A DNA stretch of 64,000 bases from CAWGJF01 sp963715745 (lineage in GTDB: Bacteria > Bacteroidota > Ignavibacteria > Ignavibacteriales > Ignavibacteriaceae). Within the stretch, counting starts at the first letter, position 1, and each line of letters begins with the position of its first letter. Made by a program: the position numbers and the translations under genes. The DNA is taken from positions 186,001 to 250,000 of the forward strand of contig OY970271.1 in assembly GCA_963715745.1 (NCBI GenBank). The letters are read 5' to 3'. Below, one piece after another: positions 17,696 through 26,727 of this stretch. The notes below the pieces were generated by a model, which did no database searches, was not told the origin of the DNA, and saw only the letters and a list, made by a program, of their open reading frames with translations.

Positions 17696-18985
17696 ATGAA
17701 TTTATTCGGAATATCAATAAACCATCGTACTGCTCCTGTAAATTTGCGTGAGGAAGTTTTTCTCAGTGATGAAGAAATTCGTGGAATTATTAAGAAAGCC
17801 AAAAACAACTTTTTTAAAGAAGGTCTGGTAATTTCAACCTGCAATAGGACAGAAATTTACGGAGTTCCTTTTAACTCAACATTTGATCATAATGCTCTTC
17901 CAAAATTTTTAGTTGAATTTAAGCCTTCAAAAGATTTAACCTCTGAACATTTCCAGTTTTTTACATCCAAAGAAGCAATTAGGCATTTATTACGAGTCGC
18001 AACCGGTATTGATTCTTTATTGATTGGCGATAACCAGATTTTTAAACAAGTCAAAGATTCTTTTCTTGCTGCAGAAGAAAATGAGTTTGCAGGATTCATA
18101 ATGAAAAGAATTTTTGATACTGCAATTCGCACTGGTAAAAGGGCAATAACTGAAACGAGAATAAGTGAAGGTGCTGTAACTGTAAGCTATGCTGCAGTCC
18201 AATTGATCGAGAAAATATTTTCGAATCTTCATAAAAAATCCGCACTTGTAATTGGTACAGGCGAAACAGGAGAAATTGCTGCGAAACATTTGCGCGACAG
18301 GGGTATTGGCAGACTTGCATTAACAAACAGGACATTTGAGAAAGCTGAAAAGCTTGCAAACGAATTAAACACAGCAGTATTTCCTTTCAACACTTTTAAG
18401 GAACACCTGCACAAATTTGATATTGTAATCAGTGCAACAAGCTCTGAAGAATTGCTGATAAAAAAAGAAGATGTGCAGAAAACAATGAAGCTGCGCAATT
18501 CCGATTCAGTTGTATTAATGGACATTGCAATTCCAAGGGATATCGATCCGGATACAAAATCAATTGAGAATGTTTTTTATCATGATATTGATTCACTGAA
18601 TATTATAGTTGAACAAAATCTTAACAAGCGCAGGGAAGAAATCCCGAAAGTTGAAAAAATAATCGACGAAGAAGTGGAAGCTTTTTTTGAATGGTACAAT
18701 TCTTTGCAGGCAGCACCAACCATAAAAACTTTAAGAGACTACTTTGAAGAAATTCGTTCAGAAGAGGTTAATAAGAATATAAACAAATTCACTGATGATG
18801 ACCGCGAAAAACTTGAGATTATTACAAAGCGAATAATAAATAAAATTTTGCATCAGCCTACTACTGAATTAAGAAAAGTAAGTGAGGACAATCAGGCAAT
18901 TGATGAAAGCGCAGAAAAAATTAGTGTTATCAGGAACTTGTTTGGATTGGATAAGTTGAATAAAAAAGATAAAACAGATCAATAA
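17696..18985 (+). CDS. hemA: Glutamyl-tRNA reductase
   Basis: This enzyme reduces Glu-tRNA to glutamate-1-semialdehyde, the first committed step of C5-pathway tetrapyrrole synthesis. The start is ATG 17696, giving 429 residues beginning MNLFGISINHRTAPV; an in-frame TTG two codons earlier is less likely. The catalytic Cys49 lies in STCNRTEIYG. A Rossmann NADPH site (ALVIGTGETGEIAAKHLRDRG) and the dimerisation helices at the C-terminus are present. The usual GEPQILGQ motif reads GDNQIFKQ. The presence of HemA shows 5-aminolevulinate comes from glutamate, not from glycine. Confidence 0.95.
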   Translation: MNLFGISINHRTAPVNLREEVFLSDEEIRGIIKKAKNNFFKEGLVISTCNRTEIYGVPFNSTFDHNALPKFLVEFKPSKDLTSEHFQFFTSKEAIRHLLRVATGIDSLLIGDNQIFKQVKDSFLAAEENEFAGFIMKRIFDTAIRTGKRAITETRISEGAVTVSYAAVQLIEKIFSNLHKKSALVIGTGETGEIAAKHLRDRGIGRLALTNRTFEKAEKLANELNTAVFPFNTFKEHLHKFDIVISATSSEELLIKKEDVQKTMKLRNSDSVVLMDIAIPRDIDPDTKSIENVFYHDIDSLNIIVEQNLNKRREEIPKVEKIIDEEVEAFFEWYNSLQAAPTIKTLRDYFEEIRSEEVNKNINKFTDDDREKLEIITKRIINKILHQPTTELRKVSEDNQAIDESAEKISVIRNLFGLDKLNKKDKTDQ

Positions 18986-18996
18986 AGGATTTTAAT

Positions 18997-19938
18997 TTGA
19001 AACAAAAAATAGTTATTGGTTCAAGAGGGAGTGATCTGGCACTCTGGCAATCAAATTTTATTAAACAGCAAATTGAAAAGAAAAATAAAAATGTTTCGGT
19101 CCAGATAAAGATATTTAAAACACAGGGTGATAAAATTCAGGATGTCGCTCTTTCAAAAATCGGTGATAAAAGTTTATTCACAAAAGAGCTGGAACTAGCA
19201 CTTCTAAAAAAAGAAATTGATATAGCTGTTCACAGCTTAAAAGATTTACAGACTCAAATTCCGGATGGATTAAAGCTGGCCGCAGTAACAAAAAGGCACA
19301 AGGTCGAGGATGTATTAATTTCAAATGAAAAAGGAACTACCCTTTTTAATCTGAAAGAGAAGGCGGTGGTTGCAACCGGTTCTTTAAGAAGAAGATGTCA
19401 ACTTCTTCATTTACGACCTGATTTAGTTATTAATGAATTACGCGGAAATGTTCCTACTAGAATTCGGAAGTTTAAAAACTCCAATTGGGATGCTATTATT
19501 CTTGCCCGTGCAGGAGTTGAAAGATTGGGACTTAAAAAAAATATTTCTTCAATTATAAATATAGATTTGATCCTGCCCGCCGTTGGACAAGGTGCGCTTG
19601 GAATTGAAATTCACAAAGACAATAAAATTACAGACGAGATTGTGCAAAGTGTTCATCACGAAAATACGTACGCAGCCGTTTTGGCTGAAAGAGCTTTGCT
19701 TAGAAAACTTGAGGGCGGCTGCCAGGTTCCGATTGGTGCATTTGCAGAAGTGAAACCAAACGGACTTTATCTTGATGCAATGGTTGGATCTCTGGATGGC
19801 ACAATAACGTTTAGAAAAAAAATAAGGGGCCGCAAATCTAATCCGGAAAAGCTTGGAATTAAACTGGCAAATGATTTAATAAATGCCGGAGCCAAAAATA
19901 TCTTAGACGAAATTTATAAATCAACGAGGACAAAATAA
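18997..19938 (+). CDS. hemC: Hydroxymethylbilane synthase (porphobilinogen deaminase)
   Basis: The enzyme joins four porphobilinogens into hydroxymethylbilane. Its 313 residues are the normal length. The dipyrromethane cofactor Cys242 is in KLEGGCQVPIG, and substrate-binding arginines lie in GSLRRRCQLLHLRPDL. The start is TTG (18997) with AGGA 8 bp upstream, giving MKQKIVIGSRGSDLALWQS, the expected family N-terminus. It sits 11 bp after hemA and 2 bp before the lipoprotein gene, so it is within the hem operon. Confidence 0.95.
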   Translation: MKQKIVIGSRGSDLALWQSNFIKQQIEKKNKNVSVQIKIFKTQGDKIQDVALSKIGDKSLFTKELELALLKKEIDIAVHSLKDLQTQIPDGLKLAAVTKRHKVEDVLISNEKGTTLFNLKEKAVVATGSLRRRCQLLHLRPDLVINELRGNVPTRIRKFKNSNWDAIILARAGVERLGLKKNISSIINIDLILPAVGQGALGIEIHKDNKITDEIVQSVHHENTYAAVLAERALLRKLEGGCQVPIGAFAEVKPNGLYLDAMVGSLDGTITFRKKIRGRKSNPEKLGIKLANDLINAGAKNILDEIYKSTRTK

Positions 19939-19940
19939 TT

Positions 19941-20549
19941 ATGAAAATATTTAAACTGATTTTTATACCGTTAAGCTTTCTTTTTACTTTAATAATTGGT
20001 TACTCCTGCAGTTGTTCAAGCTGCAGTAAAGAAGATCAGGCCGTGGTGCCAGAAGAAGTTTTAAACAAAGCTAATAATTTTATTATTTCAAAAACCGGGC
20101 AGGAGTTTTTTAATAAATATATAACACCCGATTTTGCCAAAACAAGATATAATCCTCCATATTATGAAATGGCTTATCATTTTTATATGCCTGAAAAAGA
20201 TTATGTGGCTGCGACTATAAAATTTATAACTGACAGCACGGGAAATGTTTTAAAGGATAAAGACATAATAGGAATTCCTGATTATAAACTAAACCCTGAT
20301 GAATGTAACTACACAGTAGATAGAGATTCTGCAATCAAAATTGCACGAGAAAACGGACTTAAAGAAGGTATAAAAGACTGGGATGTTGGATTTATATGGA
20401 ATCCTCAGCGTAAGATTTATGTATGGCATGTTCTATCAACCTTAAATGAAATGAAAGGTGATATTGGATACCGCGGAAATGGTCAGGAAGTGATAATAAG
20501 TCCGGTGACCGGGGAAGTTCTTGAAATGCACGACTGGAAAGTAAATTAA
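19941..20549 (+). CDS. Lipoprotein with PepSY-like C-terminal region, embedded in the hem operon
   Basis: The 202-residue protein has a signal peptide ending at a lipobox-like IIGYSC (Cys near 23) and then a cysteine-rich patch (SCSCSSCS). The C-terminal region includes DRDSAIKIARENGLKEG, FIWNPQRKIYVWHVLS and ISPVTGEVLEMHDW, the pattern of a PepSY-type domain (helix, then strands ending in a tgevl-like turn). No named family is recognised. It is 2 bp after hemC and 12 bp before the TetR-HemD gene, so co-transcribed. A role in tetrapyrrole metabolism cannot be shown from sequence; the Cys cluster could bind metal or only be lipid-modified. Confidence 0.7.
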   Translation: MKIFKLIFIPLSFLFTLIIGYSCSCSSCSKEDQAVVPEEVLNKANNFIISKTGQEFFNKYITPDFAKTRYNPPYYEMAYHFYMPEKDYVAATIKFITDSTGNVLKDKDIIGIPDYKLNPDECNYTVDRDSAIKIARENGLKEGIKDWDVGFIWNPQRKIYVWHVLSTLNEMKGDIGYRGNGQEVIISPVTGEVLEMHDWKVN

Positions 20550-20561
20550 TTTTTTAAAAAG

Positions 20562-21959
20562 ATGTTAGTTAAAGAAGCACGGGAAACTAAAAGAGAAAAG
20601 AAAAGAGAACGGATTCTAGACGCCGCTGCGGAACTCTTTTCTCATAAAAGTTATCACGAAGTGATGATGGAAGATGTTGCCAAGCTTACCGATGTAGCTA
20701 AAGGAACAGTTTATAACTATTTCACATCCAAAGAAGAGCTTTACTTTTCCATAATGAAAATCAGGATGGAAAAGCTAATTAATTCAGTTAAAGAAAAAAT
20801 CAGTAATGAATCCAACAGCATAAATTCCCTGCATTCTTTTATAACACATCTTTATATGTTTATGATGAAATACCAGAGCTTCTTTTTGATATATCAGAAA
20901 GAATCTCTTGATGCAGAGAATGCTTTTTGTGAAGAATTGAGAGATCTTGAATTCCAGCTGAGATCACTATTAACCGGAATAATCAGGAAAGGAATCCAGG
21001 AAAAACTTTTCAGAAGTGTTGAAGAAAAATTCTCCGTCAGCCTGATTCTTGGAAGCATTTATGGTTCAGTTCAACGAGGCATAAATCAGAATCTTAATCA
21101 CGATCAAATGATACAGGAAAGAGAAATGGTTTTTGAATTTATTTTGCACGGACTTTATTCTGGTTTTAAAAATAATGAAGTGCTTCCGTTAAAAAATAAA
21201 ATAATCGTCCTTACCAGAAGCCTTGAGCAATCAAAAGAATCTGCTGATGCTTTGGCAAAACTTGGAGCAAATGTTATTGTTTTTCCAACACTGGAAATTG
21301 TTCCCCCAACCAACTGGGATCAGTTTGATGAGATAGTACAGAACAGTAATGATATAGATTACATAATTTTTACTTCAGCTCATGCGGTCAGAATGTTTTC
21401 AAAAAGATGCGGTGAAATTAATGTGATAATTAATTACAACAGGATTAAGGTTGTTGCCGTTGGAAACAAAACCTCTTCAGTTTGCTCAAAGCACGGAATA
21501 CCAGTTCACATTATTCCGGATGAATTCAGCGCTTCGGGAGTAATACAAAAACTTTCAGATTATGAATTAAAAGACAAGCTGGTTTTTATTCCTCGCTCTG
21601 CAATAGGAAGAGAAGAATTACCTATAGGATTGAAAGAACGCGGAGCCATAATTAAATCTGTTGCCACATATAACGTTACAATTCCTTCGGGAGAATCTGT
21701 TCAAACGGGAAAAAAACAAATCGAGCAAAACAAAACCGATCTGTTTGTGTTTACAAGTCCGTCAACTTTCGAAAATTTTTTACAGATATTGAAAATCGAT
21801 CATCCTGCGGAGTACTTTAAAAACAGAACCGTTGCCGCAATCGGGCCTACAACAAAATCCGCAATTGAAAATCATAAAGTAAAAGTTGACATTATCCCTG
21901 ATGAATATACAATTGAAGGACTGGTTGAAAAAATTGTTGAATACTTTAACAAATTATAG
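20562..21959 (+). CDS. hemD: TetR-family regulator fused to uroporphyrinogen-III synthase (HemD)
   Basis: One uninterrupted 465-residue frame. Residues 12-62 are a TetR helix-turn-helix (RILDAAAELFSHKSYHEV ... VAKGTVYNYFTSKEEL), and 63-205 a helical TetR ligand-binding-type domain. After a short linker, residues 212-465 are HemD: NKIIVLTRS, FTSAHAV (270-276), VVAVGNKT, DKLVFIPRS, FVFTSPSTF (396-404) and AAIGPTTKSAI (425-435). HemD closes hydroxymethylbilane to uroporphyrinogen III and is placed exactly where hemD belongs between hemC and hemE. No stop or RBS lies at the junction; a GTG at residue 207 has no Shine-Dalgarno. This could be an enzyme that also represses its own operon. The fusion is seen directly; dual function is inferred. 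Confidence 0.9.
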   Translation: MLVKEARETKREKKRERILDAAAELFSHKSYHEVMMEDVAKLTDVAKGTVYNYFTSKEELYFSIMKIRMEKLINSVKEKISNESNSINSLHSFITHLYMFMMKYQSFFLIYQKESLDAENAFCEELRDLEFQLRSLLTGIIRKGIQEKLFRSVEEKFSVSLILGSIYGSVQRGINQNLNHDQMIQEREMVFEFILHGLYSGFKNNEVLPLKNKIIVLTRSLEQSKESADALAKLGANVIVFPTLEIVPPTNWDQFDEIVQNSNDIDYIIFTSAHAVRMFSKRCGEINVIINYNRIKVVAVGNKTSSVCSKHGIPVHIIPDEFSASGVIQKLSDYELKDKLVFIPRSAIGREELPIGLKERGAIIKSVATYNVTIPSGESVQTGKKQIEQNKTDLFVFTSPSTFENFLQILKIDHPAEYFKNRTVAAIGPTTKSAIENHKVKVDIIPDEYTIEGLVEKIVEYFNKL

Positions 21960-21971
21960 AAAGAAAAACTT

Positions 21972-23021
21972 TTGGAAAAATTAAAGAATGATTTGTTTAT
22001 CCGTGCCTGTAAAAGGCAGCCGGTTGAAAGAACCCCTATATGGATTATGCGGCAGGCTGGAAGATATTTACCCGAGTACAAAGCTGTCCGTGCAAAAGCA
22101 GATTTTTTAACTATGTGTAAAACTCCAGAACTTGCATCAGAGGTAACAATTCAGCCGGTTGATTTAATTGGTGTTGATGCAGCAATAATTTTTTCTGATA
22201 TTCTTGTAATTCCGGAAGCAATGGGAATGCACCTTGAAATGAACGAAGGTGTGGGCCCTGTTTTCCCAAATCCAGTCCGGACAGAAAATGATGCCGAAAA
22301 ATTAAATACTATAAAAGCAAAAGAAGATCTTAGTTATGTTCTCGATGCAATAAAGCTTACTAAAAAAGAATTAAATGGAAGAGTTCCGTTGATTGGTTTC
22401 AGTGGCGCACCATGGACTTTACTGACTTATATGGTTGAAGGAAGAGGATCAAAAAGTTTTTCAAATGTTAAACGGATGATTTATGATAATCCCGAACTTG
22501 CTCACAAACTTCTTGATAAAATTGCCGACGCTTCATCAGATTATTTATCAGCACAGATTGAAGCCGGCGCAAATGCAGTGCAGATTTTTGATACGTGGGC
22601 AGGAATTTTATCCCCAAGAGATTATTTGATTTTTTCATTGAAATATGTAACTAAAGTTATTTCTCAAACCAAACGGAATGGGCAACCAGTAATCTATTTT
22701 CCAAAGGGAGTTCATTACAGAACCCGCGCAGTTGCCGATTGCGGAGCTGATGTAATCGGTCTTGACTGGACAATGGATTTAAGCAAAGTTCGCAGAAAAG
22801 TAGGAAACAAAGTAGCACTCCAGGGAAACCTTGATCCGACAGTTTTATACGCAGAGAAGAATTTTATCCGCCGCGAAGTAAAAAGAGTTTTGGAAGCTTA
22901 TGGTCAGGGAGAAGGGCACATTTTCAATCTTGGTCATGGAATTCTGCCTGATATTAATCCTGATAACGCAAAAGCAATGGTTGAATTTGTAAAAGAAGAA
23001 AGTGAAAAGTTTCATACGTAA
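21972..23021 (+). CDS. hemE: Uroporphyrinogen decarboxylase
   Basis: The enzyme removes four carboxylates from uroporphyrinogen III to give coproporphyrinogen III. The 349-residue protein has the signature WIMRQAGRYLPEY near residues 23-35, the active-site Asp region VDAAIIFSDILVIPEAMG, and a C-terminal NLGHGILPDINPDN. The start is TTG (21972) 12 bp after the TetR-HemD stop, giving MEKLKNDLFIRACKRQPVERTP as expected. It is part of the same transcript as hemA, hemC and hemD. Confidence 0.95.
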   Translation: MEKLKNDLFIRACKRQPVERTPIWIMRQAGRYLPEYKAVRAKADFLTMCKTPELASEVTIQPVDLIGVDAAIIFSDILVIPEAMGMHLEMNEGVGPVFPNPVRTENDAEKLNTIKAKEDLSYVLDAIKLTKKELNGRVPLIGFSGAPWTLLTYMVEGRGSKSFSNVKRMIYDNPELAHKLLDKIADASSDYLSAQIEAGANAVQIFDTWAGILSPRDYLIFSLKYVTKVISQTKRNGQPVIYFPKGVHYRTRAVADCGADVIGLDWTMDLSKVRRKVGNKVALQGNLDPTVLYAEKNFIRREVKRVLEAYGQGEGHIFNLGHGILPDINPDNAKAMVEFVKEESEKFHT

Positions 23022-23103
23022 TATTAAACGATTGATTGTATGAATAAAAACATCCCCCACTCTTTCATGCAATCATACAAACGAAAGAATAAAGGTATAG
23101 TTT

Positions 23104-24480
23104 ATGTTTGATATAGATTTAAAGAAGTTTAAGAAATACGATAAACCCGGGCCCCGTTACACGAGCTATCCGACAGCTCCGCAGTTCAGCGAGAGTTTTA
23201 CACATTCAGATTATATGGATGAAATTGTTAAAACAAATTACGGTGAAAATCTTCCCGATCTTTCTTTATACTTTCATATGCCCTACTGCGACACGCTTTG
23301 TTTTTTCTGCGGCTGCAATATGCTTATAACAAGAAACCGTGAAAGAATAAAAGAATATATTAAATATGTTCAGAAAGAAATTGATATTGTCCGTGCATTT
23401 CTTCTGCCGGACAGAAAAGTTGCACAGCATCACTGGGGCGGAGGCACTCCAACTCATCTTAATCCAGATGAAATAAACCTGCTTGCCTCTTACATTAGTG
23501 ACTCTTTTGAATTTAAAGAGGATTCCGAAAACAGTTGCGAGATTGATCCGCGTGAATTAACTAAAGCTCACCTTGAAGCTTTGCGAAATAACGGTTTTAA
23601 CAGGATAAGCATGGGGGTTCAGGATTTTAATGAGAAAGTTCAAAAAGCAGTTAACAGAATTCAGCCGGAAGATATTACCAGACAGACCGTTCAATGGGTA
23701 AGAGAACTCGGTTATCAGAGTATCAATCTTGATTTAATATACGGACTTCCTTTCCAGACTGTTGAATCTTTTGCAGAAACTGTTGAAAAAATAATTGATA
23801 TTTCTCCCGACAGGATTGCGGTATTCAACTATGCACACGTTCCGTGGATGAAAAAACATATGGCTTTAATTCACGAAGAAGATCTTCCACAACCTGAAGT
23901 AAAGCTGGATATTTTAAAAACCACGATTGAACAACTTACGAGCGCAGGTTACGAATTTATTGGGATGGATCACTTTGCTAAACCGGATGACGAACTTGCA
24001 GTTGCACTTCATGAGAAAAAACTTTACAGGAATTTCCAGGGTTACAGCACAAATGCGGGAGCTGATCTTTATGCGTTCGGCATTACCTCGATCAGTCAGC
24101 TAAAAAATATTTACGCACAGAATTACAAAACTGAAAAAGAATACTACACAGCAATTGACAATGAATTAATTCCAACGGCAAAAGGATACAAGTTAACAGA
24201 AGATGACCACATCAGACACGATGTGATAATGAAAATTATGTGCGACTTTGAACTGAACTACAAATCGATTGAAGAAAAGTTCAAGATTAAGTTCAAGGAT
24301 TATTTTAAATGGGGTCTGAACAACCTGAAAGAGTTTGAGACTGATAATCTTCTTGAAATGAATTATGACGGTTTTAATGTAAAAGATATGGGAAGACTTC
24401 TCATCCGCAACATCGCAATGAATTTTGACGGCTACATTGAGAGGAAAGAAGATAAAGCTAAATATTCAAGGACAGTTTAG
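23104..24480 (+). CDS. hemN: Oxygen-independent coproporphyrinogen III oxidase
   Basis: This radical SAM enzyme decarboxylates coproporphyrinogen III to protoporphyrinogen IX without oxygen. The 458-residue protein has YFHMPYCDTLCFFCGCN with cluster cysteines 62, 66 and 69 plus the HemN-specific Cys71, the HWGGGTPT motif, the EIDPRELT motif and the HemN C-terminal domain. It is true HemN rather than an HemW-like paralogue, judging by CxxxCxxCxC and the PGPRYTSYPTA N-terminus. It starts 82 bp after hemE, so may have its own promoter. An O2-dependent coproporphyrinogen oxidase was not seen. Confidence 0.95.
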   Translation: MFDIDLKKFKKYDKPGPRYTSYPTAPQFSESFTHSDYMDEIVKTNYGENLPDLSLYFHMPYCDTLCFFCGCNMLITRNRERIKEYIKYVQKEIDIVRAFLLPDRKVAQHHWGGGTPTHLNPDEINLLASYISDSFEFKEDSENSCEIDPRELTKAHLEALRNNGFNRISMGVQDFNEKVQKAVNRIQPEDITRQTVQWVRELGYQSINLDLIYGLPFQTVESFAETVEKIIDISPDRIAVFNYAHVPWMKKHMALIHEEDLPQPEVKLDILKTTIEQLTSAGYEFIGMDHFAKPDDELAVALHEKKLYRNFQGYSTNAGADLYAFGITSISQLKNIYAQNYKTEKEYYTAIDNELIPTAKGYKLTEDDHIRHDVIMKIMCDFELNYKSIEEKFKIKFKDYFKWGLNNLKEFETDNLLEMNYDGFNVKDMGRLLIRNIAMNFDGYIERKEDKAKYSRTV

Positions 24481-24542
24481 TAATTCCACTTACTCAAACG
24501 ATTAATCCCGGCAACAAATAGAATAGGACACAAAAAGTTATA

Positions 24543-25700
24543 ATGTCTAAAACGATCACTGATCTCATTGAAGTAAAGAACCCAAGAGTTACCAAACGGT
24601 ATCTAAAGAAAAAGGTGGCTATGGGTCATTTTATTGAAGATTACATTGCTGAAAAAGTTGATATAAAAGTCAGTTTTATGGAATTACTAAAATATAAGAA
24701 TGACATTTTCACTTTTAATTTTGTCGCTCCGCATTATTATTTTTTTATTTCAAGAATGATCCCGGAAGTAATTATTCATTCTCAAAAACAGGATAAAAGA
24801 ATAATCAAAAGTCACTATGATGATAAGAATGATTTGTTTAGCTGGTTTTTAGGACCGAAGATGATTTATACAAGCTGCTATTTCAAAAATATAAATGAGT
24901 CGCTTGAAGCTGCACAGGAAAATAAGATGAACCTAATCGCTGAAAAAATGCAGCTTAAAGAAGGGGAAGAATTGTTAGATATCGGCTGCGGCTGGGGAAC
25001 GCTTGTAGCTCACATGGCTAAATACTATGGAGTTAACGCAACGGGAGTTACAATCGCCCAGGCTGGTGCGGAGTGGGCTAAACAACAAATTAAAGAATAT
25101 GGAGTGGAAGATCGTGCGAAAATCTGGACGATGGATTACAGAAATATTCCTACAGACAAAAAGTATAATAAAATTACTTGCCTTGAAATGGCAGAGCATG
25201 TTGGCATCAAATATTTTAAAAAATTCATGAAACAGTGTTATGATTTACTGGAAGATGACGGACTTTTTTATTTACAAATTGCCGGTCTGCGTGAACGAAG
25301 CAGCTTGCTGCAAAAGAAAAATCGGGAAGATCTCGTGTGGGGCTTATTTATGAATAAATATATTTTCTCAGGTGCTGACGCAAGTATGCCGCTGAATTGG
25401 GATTTACAACGGATAGAAAAGGTAGGGTTTGAGGTGCATTCAGTTGAAAATATCGGGAACCACTATTCAATTACTATTAACAGGTGGTATGATAACTGGC
25501 TTTCTAACAAAGAAAAGGTGCTTGAAAAATATGGTGAAAGAACATTTAGAATTTATGAAATTTTTCTAGCCTGGTCAGTGATGATCGGAAGGCATGGCGG
25601 CTCAACCGCATATCAAATTGTATGTCACAAAAATCTTGATAAATTCAATAGGACAAGATTTATTGGCACCACAAATTTGGGAGAGCAAGATAAATTTTAA
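24543..25700 (+). CDS. Cyclopropane-fatty-acyl-phospholipid synthase family methyltransferase
   Basis: The 385-residue SAM-dependent enzyme has SAM motif I LDIGCGWGTL (145-154), then GVTIAQAGAEWAKQQ, CLEMAEHVGIKYFKKFMKQ and the C-terminal ENIGNHYSITINRWYDNW typical of CFA synthases. These add a methylene across double bonds of membrane phospholipid acyl chains. It lies 62 bp after hemN and is convergent with a fatty acid desaturase gene (stop codons about 45 bp apart), so a source of unsaturated substrate is adjacent. Other SAM methyltransferases of the family methylate without cyclising. Confidence 0.85.
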   Translation: MSKTITDLIEVKNPRVTKRYLKKKVAMGHFIEDYIAEKVDIKVSFMELLKYKNDIFTFNFVAPHYYFFISRMIPEVIIHSQKQDKRIIKSHYDDKNDLFSWFLGPKMIYTSCYFKNINESLEAAQENKMNLIAEKMQLKEGEELLDIGCGWGTLVAHMAKYYGVNATGVTIAQAGAEWAKQQIKEYGVEDRAKIWTMDYRNIPTDKKYNKITCLEMAEHVGIKYFKKFMKQCYDLLEDDGLFYLQIAGLRERSSLLQKKNREDLVWGLFMNKYIFSGADASMPLNWDLQRIEKVGFEVHSVENIGNHYSITINRWYDNWLSNKEKVLEKYGERTFRIYEIFLAWSVMIGRHGGSTAYQIVCHKNLDKFNRTRFIGTTNLGEQDKF

Positions 25701-25744
25701 AAACTTCTGCTGCAGGAAAAGATTAGATGAGTTTTTAAAGAATA

Positions 25745-26677
25745 TTAAGTTGCCTGCATTTCAGCTTGTGGATTACCTGCCATCGACTTTTCATTATTTC
25801 GGGCTTTTTCCTCTTCTCTCATCCTTTCAAGTCTCATAGAATTTGTTCTGAATTTCGGAATAAAGATGGATAGGAAATAACTTCTTATAATATACCACCA
25901 AAAACTTCTTTCCATAAGAACGGGATCAATATTATGTTCAATTTCTTTGTGAGCCTCCGGAACTTTGCTCCAGTGAAGTCCAGCTTTGTGATGATGAATA
26001 GTATGATATCCGTTATTAAAGAGCAGAAAGTTTAAAAAGCCCGTAAAGTTTCTGGAATGATTCCACTCTGATTCCTCATTTGCGTGAACATGCTGAACGT
26101 AATTGAATATCAAAACACTAAACAGTGAAACCTGCTGCGGGATAATTACAAAGAGTAATGCTTTTTCCCAGTCTATTAATAATGCCGCACCAATCCACAA
26201 AACCAGGATTGCATATTGTGAAATACTTGTCCAGAATTTTTCTCTATTATTTGCTTTCATCTCTTTAAGGTAAGTCATAATCGCTTTTTGCTGGTAATAG
26301 CCGCTTATTGAAGGATAAGAAACAAGCGTAAGAAAATTATTTTTTTCACTTACCCTGTATGTAATCGAGTCGTCGCCTTCCCGGTTATTATAACGATGAT
26401 GATTTTTGTTGTGTGTTGGTATCCATGCAAAAATCGGAAAACCATAAAACACAGTCAGCCACCAGTCAGTAAATAAGTTGAGGGTTTTAGAACGCCACAT
26501 TGGCAGGTGGTTGTGATTGTGAGTCATCACGGCTACGGCAACTGACATAAATAAAAACCACGTATACAAAAACGGATTCATACCAAACCAAACCCATTGA
26601 GCAATAAAGAGAGAGGTGGTAATAAATATGTAAATAAGACTTTTAATGTCTGCTTTATTTTTTAGCATTAGATTCAC
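25745..26677 (-). CDS. Membrane-bound fatty acid desaturase
   Basis: The 310-residue protein has four hydrophobic stretches and three histidine boxes: HNHNH (near residue 53), HNKNHH (near 90) and HTIHHH (about 225). These ligate the di-iron centre of membrane desaturases. It introduces a double bond into acyl lipids or acyl-CoA using O2. It follows the soluble acyl-ACP desaturase gene by 50 bp on the same strand, so the two may be one transcript. The exact regiospecificity is not visible. The C-terminal tail (REEEKARNNEKSMAG) is polar. Confidence 0.85.
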   Translation of the reverse strand: MNLMLKNKADIKSLIYIFITTSLFIAQWVWFGMNPFLYTWFLFMSVAVAVMTHNHNHLPMWRSKTLNLFTDWWLTVFYGFPIFAWIPTHNKNHHRYNNREGDDSITYRVSEKNNFLTLVSYPSISGYYQQKAIMTYLKEMKANNREKFWTSISQYAILVLWIGAALLIDWEKALLFVIIPQQVSLFSVLIFNYVQHVHANEESEWNHSRNFTGFLNFLLFNNGYHTIHHHKAGLHWSKVPEAHKEIEHNIDPVLMERSFWWYIIRSYFLSIFIPKFRTNSMRLERMREEEKARNNEKSMAGNPQAEMQAT

Positions 26678-26727
26678 TCTGTTTAAAATTTATATTTTTA
26701 AATTTATTCCTGTTATTTTTTGTTGAC

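Noticed and set aside
20562..21959. Separate hemD gene starting inside the TetR-HemD frame
   Set aside because: The only candidate start near the junction (GTG at residue 207) has no Shine-Dalgarno, and the frame is continuous.
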